NCBI RefSeq assembly: GCF_003265305.2 | Contig: NZ_CP033459.1 | Location: 1-64,000 of the forward strand | Length of the DNA stretch: 64,000 bases | Direction of reading: 5' to 3' | Origin: Pseudoprevotella muciniphila | Lineage (GTDB): Bacteria; Bacteroidota; Bacteroidia; Bacteroidales; Bacteroidaceae | Made by a program: the position numbers and the translations under genes | Notes under the pieces: generated by a model | Told to the model about the DNA's origin: nothing | Database searches by the model: none | What the model saw: the letters and a program-made list of their open reading frames with translations, nothing else | Shown: in pieces, positions 57,705 to 64,000 of the stretch | Layout of the letters: the number at the start of each line of letters is the position of its first letter | Numbering within the stretch: the stretch's first letter is position 1

Positions 57705-59756
57705 ATGTACACCTCTAAAAACATTGGAAGCAAGGTGCTGACATTCAAGCATTTCAGTCGTAAGGGGTGGGCGCTGTTTTCCTGCATGGGACGCGAAGTA
57801 CGAATTGGCGTGCTTGGCGTAGCAACGCTGGCAACTGCAGCCCCAAGGTTGAGTGCTAACAGCATTATCGAGATTACGGAACATCGGACAGAAACGCCCG
57901 ACACTCTAGAACTCGGTGTGGCTACAGTAACTGCTTCAAGAGCCCCACTGACAGCAGACCAGGCGGCAAGGCAGGTGATGACGCTGACGCGTGAAGACAT
58001 TGCGGCAGCGGGAGTCACGAGTATCAATGACGTATTAAAATTAGCCGCAGGCGTTGATGTCCGGCAGCGCGGCGGCTTTGGTATTCAATCGGACGTATGC
58101 ATTGATGGCGGCACATTCGACCAACTGACTATCCTCGTCAACGGAATGCCTTTCAATAATCCACAAACAGGCCACAATGCAGCAAATTTCCCTGTAAATC
58201 TGAATGATATAGAGCGTATAGAAGTGCTGGAAGGTGCGGCTTCACGTGTTTTTGGTACGCAGGCTTTCAGTGGTGCCATAAATATCGTAACAAAAAGTAC
58301 AGATCATCCTGTCAGTCTTGGAGTGCAAACCGGCAGTTATGGTACTGTCAGAACAGATGCACGTTTAACAGGAAAATGGAAATCCTTTGTGTCTTCAGTA
58401 AGTACTTCCTATCAGAGAAGTGATGGCGCGGTAGATAATGGAGATTTCGAAGGAAGCAAACTTTTCTGGCAAGGCAACTTCCTGAATGATGAAATACGCC
58501 TCAATGCCCAGGCAGGAATATCAACAGAAAACTTCGGAGCAAACACTTTCTATAGCCCTGCCAACAACAGGCAGTGGGAAGCCACAAGGCGATATCATAT
58601 CGGTTTGTCAGCAGAAACCAATGGAACGATACATTTCGCACCTTCTTTCTCCTGGATACGGTCCACAGACCATTATCAGTGGATAAGACACACACACGAC
58701 TATGAGAATTTCAACAGGACGGATGTGTTTACGCTCGGTCTTAATGCTTGGATGCATTGGATGCTCGGGAAAACTTCCGTGGGAGCAGAATTCCGCGAAG
58801 AAGATTTATTGAGCAGAAATCTCGGGCATGATATGCCACCTCATCAGTGGATCCGCATACCTGGTCAAGATTCGTTGAAATATACCAAGAAAGACGCGAG
58901 AACCAATTTGAGTTGTTTCTTCGAGCACAATGTCATCCTAAGCCAATGGACTGTTTCTTTTGGCTTGATGGCTGAACGAAATAATGCTATCGACCATAAA
59001 ATCAGATTCTATCCAGGCATCGATGTGAGTTACAGACCACACAAGCATTGGCGCTTTTATGCCTCATGGAACAAATCGCTGCGTCTGCCCACATTCACCG
59101 ATCTTTGGTACAAAAGTGTTGCGCAAGAGGGTAATGCAGGGCTGCACCCGGAAAAAAACTCCTCTTTCCGTCTTGGCATGAATTATAAGACAGAATGGGT
59201 CGACGCATCGCTGAAAATGTATTACAACCATGGTACGGACATGATTGATTGGGTGATGTATGATGCAACGGATGCCTATCATGCTGCCAACTTCCAACTC
59301 GACAATATGGGGGTATCGCTGAATGCTACATTAGATTTCAATCATCTGTTGGGAAACAATCAACCATTGAAAAGACTCACCCTCGCGTATGCTTATATCA
59401 GTCAGAACCGAAGGGACGAGATGCCGATATTCAAATCGAATTATGCCATGGAATATCTGAGACACAAATTTGTAGCAACGCTCTCGCATGGTATATTTAA
59501 GGAATTTTCTGCAAATTGGACATTGCGCATACAGAACCGCAACGGATATTATCAAGTTTATGAAAATCTCAGACCAACAGACGTCCTGAAGAATTATGGC
59601 ACACATGCTCTCCTCGATTGCAAACTTATCTGGCAGAAGAAGCATGTTGAACTTTTTGCAGACCTGACTAACCTTACGGCAAAACGTTATTATGAAATTG
59701 CGGGTGTGCGACAACCTGGCTTTCTTATTATGTTGGGCGGAAACGTGAAATTTTGA
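57705..59756 (+). CDS. TonB-dependent outer-membrane receptor
   Basis: A 683-residue receptor. A short N-terminal extension and signal-like segment (VRIGVLGVATLATAAPRLSA) precede the plug (~90-205: VTASRAPLTADQAARQVMTL, the GGTFDQLTILVNGMPFNNP and VLEGAASRVFGTQAFSGAIN segments), then a 22-strand barrel ending NVKF. There is no SusC-type N-terminal carboxypeptidase-like domain and no SusD partner, so it resembles the BtuB/siderophore type rather than a glycan importer. The substrate is unknown. Confidence 0.9.
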   Translation: MYTSKNIGSKVLTFKHFSRKGWALFSCMGREVRIGVLGVATLATAAPRLSANSIIEITEHRTETPDTLELGVATVTASRAPLTADQAARQVMTLTREDIAAAGVTSINDVLKLAAGVDVRQRGGFGIQSDVCIDGGTFDQLTILVNGMPFNNPQTGHNAANFPVNLNDIERIEVLEGAASRVFGTQAFSGAINIVTKSTDHPVSLGVQTGSYGTVRTDARLTGKWKSFVSSVSTSYQRSDGAVDNGDFEGSKLFWQGNFLNDEIRLNAQAGISTENFGANTFYSPANNRQWEATRRYHIGLSAETNGTIHFAPSFSWIRSTDHYQWIRHTHDYENFNRTDVFTLGLNAWMHWMLGKTSVGAEFREEDLLSRNLGHDMPPHQWIRIPGQDSLKYTKKDARTNLSCFFEHNVILSQWTVSFGLMAERNNAIDHKIRFYPGIDVSYRPHKHWRFYASWNKSLRLPTFTDLWYKSVAQEGNAGLHPEKNSSFRLGMNYKTEWVDASLKMYYNHGTDMIDWVMYDATDAYHAANFQLDNMGVSLNATLDFNHLLGNNQPLKRLTLAYAYISQNRRDEMPIFKSNYAMEYLRHKFVATLSHGIFKEFSANWTLRIQNRNGYYQVYENLRPTDVLKNYGTHALLDCKLIWQKKHVELFADLTNLTAKRYYEIAGVRQPGFLIMLGGNVKF

Positions 59757-59798
59757 TAATAAACGTCATAAATGTTAGTATGTGTCGTAAAGAAATAC

Positions 59799-59806
59799 TA
59801 TTTTTG
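59799..59806 (+). promoter_or_regulatory. -7 box before secreted protein
   Basis: TATTTTTG matches the consensus, 67 bp upstream of 59874. No -33 element is obvious. Confidence 0.45.
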
Positions 59807-59873
59807 CAATAATTATCTTCTTCACATGGACTTGTTATAGAACAATATCTTCCAGACAATAAACAAAACGAAT

Positions 59874-60296
59874 ATGAAAACAAGCACTAAATTCACCGTA
59901 TTGGCATTATTAAGCCTGATAATGTTAGCACTGCCAATGACCGGGGCATGTATTTCGAAAAAGCCGAAAGTAAGCGGAACAAAATGGAGTTGCAAGCAAG
60001 AATATTTTGTGGCTGATGCCGGAACTCTGACTGTGATAAAGACTATTCACTTTGTGGACAATAAAAAGGTAAAAGTCGTTACTTCATCGTCAATGCCTTC
60101 GCACCCTGCCACTTACGTGCTTCCCGACGGCACCGTGCCTATAATTGAAGGACATTCATCCAAAACGGAAGAAAATGGCACCTATAAGGTTAAGGGCAGT
60201 AAGATTATATTAGAAATCGAAGGTAAAAAAACAGAAATTAGTTACATGAAGGACCATCTTGTTGTAGAAAAAGAGGGCATCTTCCTAAAAGATTGA
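59874..60296 (+). CDS. Small secreted lipocalin-like protein
   Basis: A 140-residue protein with a signal peptide (LALLSLIMLALPMTGAC); Cys after MTGA could be lipidated, though the lipobox is not ideal. The mature part has alternating strands and the ending ENGTYKVKGSKIILEIEGKK typical of small lipocalin-like domains of Bacteroidetes. Ligand unknown. It sits 20 bp before the MgtC-family gene. Confidence 0.65.
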   Translation: MKTSTKFTVLALLSLIMLALPMTGACISKKPKVSGTKWSCKQEYFVADAGTLTVIKTIHFVDNKKVKVVTSSSMPSHPATYVLPDGTVPIIEGHSSKTEENGTYKVKGSKIILEIEGKKTEISYMKDHLVVEKEGIFLKD

Positions 60297-60316
60297 TACA
60301 TTTAAAACTCGTTTTA

Positions 60317-60838
60317 ATGGATATACAATTAGAACTCATATTACGCGTGTTCTGTGCTGCCATGTTGGGCGGTCTAATCGGTTTGGAGCGCGAATATCGC
60401 GCCAAAGAGGCTGGCTTCAGAACACATTTTCTCGTTGCATTAGGCTCTGCGCTTTTTATGATTGTATCGGCGTATGGTTTTTCAGGAACGATGTCTTCAG
60501 AAGAACAGCGTTGGGACGTGTCACGCGTGGCGGCGCAGGTAGTTTCCGGAATAGGTTTCATCGGTGCAGGAACCATCATTTTTCATAAGAGCCAAAACAT
60601 AGTCCGCGGACTGACCACCGCTGCCGGTTTGTGGGTAACTGCAGCCATTGGATTGGCATGTGGAGGAGGTATGTATATACTCTCAGTTGCTGCAACGCTA
60701 CTCGTCTTGGCAGGTCTGGAGGCCTTCAACTTCTTTCTAAGGCGTCTTGATACCAAACGGGACCTGAAAGCAAATGGTCAAAATTCCGAAACATCAGAAC
60801 AGAACACAAAAAACGAAACGGACGTAGTGAAGAATTAA
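60317..60838 (+). CDS. MgtC/SapB family membrane protein
   Basis: A 173-residue protein from ATG 60317 (MDIQLELILR). Four to five membrane helices carry the family motifs GGLIGLEREYRAKEAGFRTH and VVSGIGFIGAGTIIFHK. MgtC-type proteins affect magnesium and ATP homeostasis and intracellular survival in some pathogens; the plain membrane form, as here, is common in commensals. The C-terminus is polar and disordered, without an ACT domain. Confidence 0.85.
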   Translation: MDIQLELILRVFCAAMLGGLIGLEREYRAKEAGFRTHFLVALGSALFMIVSAYGFSGTMSSEEQRWDVSRVAAQVVSGIGFIGAGTIIFHKSQNIVRGLTTAAGLWVTAAIGLACGGGMYILSVAATLLVLAGLEAFNFFLRRLDTKRDLKANGQNSETSEQNTKNETDVVKN

Positions 60839-60906
60839 GCAATACTCAAAACTATAAATCAAATGCAAATGTTATGTTTTCATTAAAACTATAAAATTAT
60901 AAAATT

Positions 60907-63900
60907 ATGTATCACAGCTTAAACCTTCTGCGAGGGCGGCGGTGGCTAATGCTACTGTTCCTCTTTCTGTGGTTGTTGCCTCATACTACGATGGCTGAGC
61001 GTTTCGTTGAGAAGACCTACCAGTATATGGTCATGCTCAACGGTGCGAACACCATACGTATCAAGGCGCCCGTCTACGACGAGGACCAGGATGACCACTG
61101 GGTGTGCAACGGCAACCTCTATGTAACGTGGACCGACGATAACGGCACGGTGCAAAAGAAAAGCCTACTGCATTTCGGATTTAATTATGGAAAGACCGGA
61201 AGAGGCTCCGGCGAAAAACAGAAAAGTCACGACAACAGCGACTCAACAGTGCCGATTTTCTTCGGAACTGAAGTGGGCGGTAGCCTCGACATCACACAGG
61301 GTAATTCAACGAACCACTTCACGCTCAAGAGTAGTGACGGAGAGTTGACCCGCAACATCTATGAGAATAACGATGGCGAAACCTACGAGTTTTCTGCCGT
61401 ATGGCGCGTGCCCTACGACATGCTGGGAAAGAAGCTGAAGTTCGAGTGGGGTATCATGCTGGACTATACTAACGGAAAGGTATGGGATACAGACTACGAA
61501 CTGACTGGATTCTCCGCAACGACCATCGATGTGCCGAAGGCGCAAGACAGAATTGTGCCCCAGGTTACCTCGCCAAGCATGTCGTACAGCAAGGAGGGTA
61601 TGTTGGAAATCCCCTGGTTCATGGCAACCGACAAGATGACGAAGGCTCACTATGAATATACTGACCAGTACGGCAAGGTGCAGAAAGTGGATTTGTCGCC
61701 GAAGGCTACCAGCGATATCATCTATCTCGATGCCACGGTGCCTCACAAAGACTTCCACGTTGTTGTGAGTTACAAGGACAATCTGGACAACGACATCGAG
61801 GACGTGTCGTCGGTGGTGCAAGACCTGCCTGTCATCCATGCACCTTACGGCATGACGGTGCGCTCCTTGGACGACCTGAAGTCGAAGATGGAACTGACGT
61901 GGAAACTGGCGTATCCCAGTGTAAACGACTTGACTTACACTGACCAGTTCGTCATCCAGCGCTCGCTGACGGGCAAGGAGGAGGATTTCGAGGAAATTGG
62001 AATGGAGATGTATGCCCAGGGTATTACCTCGGACAGCCTTTACACCTTCGTTGACAGCACCCTCGTGCAGGCAATATCCGAGGCTCATCTGAATAATGGC
62101 GGCACGCTGGACAACCTGACCTACCGCGTGCGTCGCGCCATGACCGAGAACTGGGGCTGGGAGAACAACAATTGTGCCACCCGCGCCTCAACCGTGCTGA
62201 ACGACCTGCACCTCCTGCGCATAGCTGACTATACGGCGCAGTGGGAAGATTCGCTTGCTTACACTGCTCGCGTGTCGTGGCAGTATGCCGAGGAGCCGGG
62301 AGCCTTGTGGGACGACCGGGCCCAGATGGTGCTGCGCGTCGTGATGAAAAACCGCGCCGGCGAGGTTGTCGATACCATGCGCTATGTACTGACTTCCACC
62401 GAGCGAGAGCAGCGCTACAAGGTGCTGACCTTCTTCAGGCCTTGCGTAACGTTCGACGTGGATTTGTTTGTGGAACGGGGCGAGTCGCCAATACATCATT
62501 TGGATGAACTGACCGACTTTTACGTCCCCATCCGCAGCGCATCAGACTGGCACAAATTCGCAGTGATGGTCAATGAGGCAAGAAATACTAAGGACATCAA
62601 CGCCCGTCTCTATGCCGACATTGAAATCAGTGAACATGCAGGTGTTGACCCCGGTGCTTATTACCGTGGAATCTTTGACGGTAACGGCCACACGCTGACC
62701 TTCAACAAGTCGGACTGGACGGAGAGAGTTATAGCCCCCTTCCGCTATGCCGGCAATGCTACCATACGCAACCTGCACACCGCAGGTGCCATCAGCAGCA
62801 GCGAAAGGAATGTGGCGGGCCTCATTGGATTGGTCATTGAAGGAAGTACGGTTAACATTGAGAGTTGCCGCTCGTCAATGACCCTTAACACCACTTATAA
62901 TGGTGCTTCAGACAATGGTGGCTTCGTGGGACGTTTGAGTGGAGCAAATATCGTGTTTCGCAACTGTAAGTTCGACGGCAGTTTTGAAGGACAAAATTGT
63001 TACGAGAACGGAGGCTACATAGGCTGGGTTGCACCCAACAGCAACGTAACTATTGAAAACAGCCTCTTCGAGCCCGACCATTTCAGTACCAAACTGTCTC
63101 AGTGTGCCACATGGGCATGTGTAGATCAAAGACCCGACGTAAACATCAAGCTGACGCTAACCAACAGTTATGCAACAACGGAGTTAACCGACCAGATTCC
63201 TACGATGGTCATCGATGGCAAGACCTTCATGGTGCTGCACAACGAAGCCGACTGGCTGAAATTTAAGGAAGCAGTGAAGACCAATGATTACACCAACGCC
63301 ATCTTGGCTAACGACTTTACGATTAAAGATTGTGTCGCTTGGGATGGCGAGGGTACTTTCCGTGGCATCTTCGACGGCAATGGACATACACTGAATGTAA
63401 ATCTCAATTCTGGTGGCGATTCTTTTGAAAGTTATAGCTTGTTCAGGAATGGTCAAGGTTGCACTATCAAGAACCTGCACTTAACTGGCAATATTAAGGG
63501 CGGTAACCACACTGCAGGTCTCGTGGGCATTGCAGGACAAGTGAACGGTAAGTGGACCGACATCTTTAACTGCCGTGTGTCGGCAAGTATAGAGAGTGTC
63601 AACAATCTTGTAGCTGGTTTTGTCGGACGCGGGACTCATGCAAACATTCGAAACTGTCTGTTCGACGGCACGCTCAAAATCAATGGCTTCGCTGGCTTTG
63701 CGGGCGTCTTCTTTGGTTTCAGAGATGGCGACGCAGGTGCCACCGTTACAGATGCTGCAGTACAAAACTGTCTGGATAGAGGTATCATTGGCAACATTGA
63801 GAATATTGGATTGAACATCAAGCCATGGACTTATTGGGGCAATGGTGAAAACCATAATACCAAAAACAACTATTCGCATAATAACGTGCGCGGAGCCAAC

Positions 63901-64000
63901 AGCAGCAGTTCGATGTCTGCCAGCGCTTTGGTAAGCAATTTGGGCAGCGACAACTGGGAAGTGGTTGGCGACAAGGCTCTTCCCAAGATGTTTACCACCG
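60907..64000 (+). CDS. Large surface protein with GLUG-type repeats (3' end outside window)
   Basis: Starts at ATG 60907 and stays open to the last base, at least 1031 residues. A signal peptide (LMLLFLFLWLLPHTTMA) is followed by ~500 residues of beta-rich domains (fibronectin-like segments). From about residue 545 GLUG/pectin-lyase-like repeats begin: GIFDGNGHTLTFNK, AGAISSSERNVAGLIGLV, GGFVGRLSGANIVFRNC, then a second set FRGIFDGNGHTLNVNL, NIKGGNHTAGLVGI. This architecture is used by adhesins and surface glycan-binding proteins of gut and oral Bacteroidales. The C-terminus, where a sorting tail would be, is not in view. Confidence 0.85.
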   Translation, partial: MYHSLNLLRGRRWLMLLFLFLWLLPHTTMAERFVEKTYQYMVMLNGANTIRIKAPVYDEDQDDHWVCNGNLYVTWTDDNGTVQKKSLLHFGFNYGKTGRGSGEKQKSHDNSDSTVPIFFGTEVGGSLDITQGNSTNHFTLKSSDGELTRNIYENNDGETYEFSAVWRVPYDMLGKKLKFEWGIMLDYTNGKVWDTDYELTGFSATTIDVPKAQDRIVPQVTSPSMSYSKEGMLEIPWFMATDKMTKAHYEYTDQYGKVQKVDLSPKATSDIIYLDATVPHKDFHVVVSYKDNLDNDIEDVSSVVQDLPVIHAPYGMTVRSLDDLKSKMELTWKLAYPSVNDLTYTDQFVIQRSLTGKEEDFEEIGMEMYAQGITSDSLYTFVDSTLVQAISEAHLNNGGTLDNLTYRVRRAMTENWGWENNNCATRASTVLNDLHLLRIADYTAQWEDSLAYTARVSWQYAEEPGALWDDRAQMVLRVVMKNRAGEVVDTMRYVLTSTEREQRYKVLTFFRPCVTFDVDLFVERGESPIHHLDELTDFYVPIRSASDWHKFAVMVNEARNTKDINARLYADIEISEHAGVDPGAYYRGIFDGNGHTLTFNKSDWTERVIAPFRYAGNATIRNLHTAGAISSSERNVAGLIGLVIEGSTVNIESCRSSMTLNTTYNGASDNGGFVGRLSGANIVFRNCKFDGSFEGQNCYENGGYIGWVAPNSNVTIENSLFEPDHFSTKLSQCATWACVDQRPDVNIKLTLTNSYATTELTDQIPTMVIDGKTFMVLHNEADWLKFKEAVKTNDYTNAILANDFTIKDCVAWDGEGTFRGIFDGNGHTLNVNLNSGGDSFESYSLFRNGQGCTIKNLHLTGNIKGGNHTAGLVGIAGQVNGKWTDIFNCRVSASIESVNNLVAGFVGRGTHANIRNCLFDGTLKINGFAGFAGVFFGFRDGDAGATVTDAAVQNCLDRGIIGNIENIGLNIKPWTYWGNGENHNTKNNYSHNNVRGANSSSSMSASALVSNLGSDNWEVVGDKALPKMFTT

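Noticed and set aside
1-64000. tRNA, rRNA or CRISPR array
   Set aside because: No cloverleaf with a plausible anticodon arm, no rRNA-like stretch and no regularly spaced repeat-spacer pattern was seen by eye; a dedicated scan was not possible.

Overview
The window looks like a Bacteroidales chromosome, most likely Prevotella or a close relative. Evidence: TTTG-N19-21-TAnnTTTG promoters, A-rich translation starts, a type IX secretion sorting tail on a subtilase, a DUF3078 outer-membrane protein, a GH77 amylomaltase with CBM20, a stand-alone AICAR transformylase, and TonB and GLUG surface proteins. About 1-35,660 is a Mu-like transposable prophage whose left end lies outside the window. From about 35,670 to 64,000 is host DNA.

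Prophage layout. Positions 79-1042 hold a repressor, divergent and convergent promoters and palindromic operators (the lysis/lysogeny switch). Positions 1060-7952 are the early operon: MuA-like DDE transposase, MuB-like AAA ATPase, a RecA-like ATPase, several very small Cys-rich proteins, a gp16/GemA-like protein and a Gam-like DNA-end-binding protein. Positions 7912-9414 carry a virion morphogenesis protein, a probable tail-completion protein and an HNH nuclease. The packaging and portal module (TerS, TerL, 76-aa protein, gp36-like, portal, MuF) is on the minus strand at 9529-15025. A divergent late control region at 15,084-15,193 separates it from the plus-strand late operon: prohead protease/scaffold, capsid with a BACON-like domain, amidase, overlapping spanin genes, tail tube, frameshifted tail assembly chaperone, tape measure, distal tail protein, tail tip, fiber and a two-TM holin-like protein. 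The right end holds a structured intergenic region, a small HTH-like protein, a Dam-type methylase, a thymidylate-synthase-family enzyme and three tandem 22-23 bp sites that look like transposase end-binding sites.

The most notable observations are in the phage. (1) There is a complete -1 frameshift signal (two overlapping slippery heptamers, 5-8 nt spacer, perfect 8-bp stem) at the portal/MuF junction. MuF has no ATG, GTG or TTG start that would include its N-terminal part, so a portal-MuF fusion is predicted. (2) The MuF C-terminus looks like a swapped-in nuclease toxin domain. (3) The thymidylate-synthase homologue keeps the catalytic residues but has Asp where TS has the dUMP-selective Asn, the change that gives dCMP specificity in T4 dCMP hydroxymethylase. 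Together with Dam it may be a DNA-modification (anti-restriction) pair in the place Mu uses for mom. (4) A dispersed hairpin with compensatory base changes occurs in four intergenic gaps.

Host layout. A LolC/E-type permease and an aminotransferase (minus) are followed by pyrK-pyrD. Then comes a patch of phage-like remnants with a GIY-YIG protein, DUF3078, mutS2-rnz, AICAR transformylase, malQ, ndk, and a minus-strand cysteine desulfidase-subtilase-Fur group whose last two genes overlap. The window ends with an AraC-type regulator, a TM2 protein, a 17-residue-repeat secreted protein, a TonB receptor, an MgtC-family membrane protein and the 5' part of a large GLUG-repeat surface protein that runs off the end. 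I saw no tRNA, rRNA or CRISPR array.
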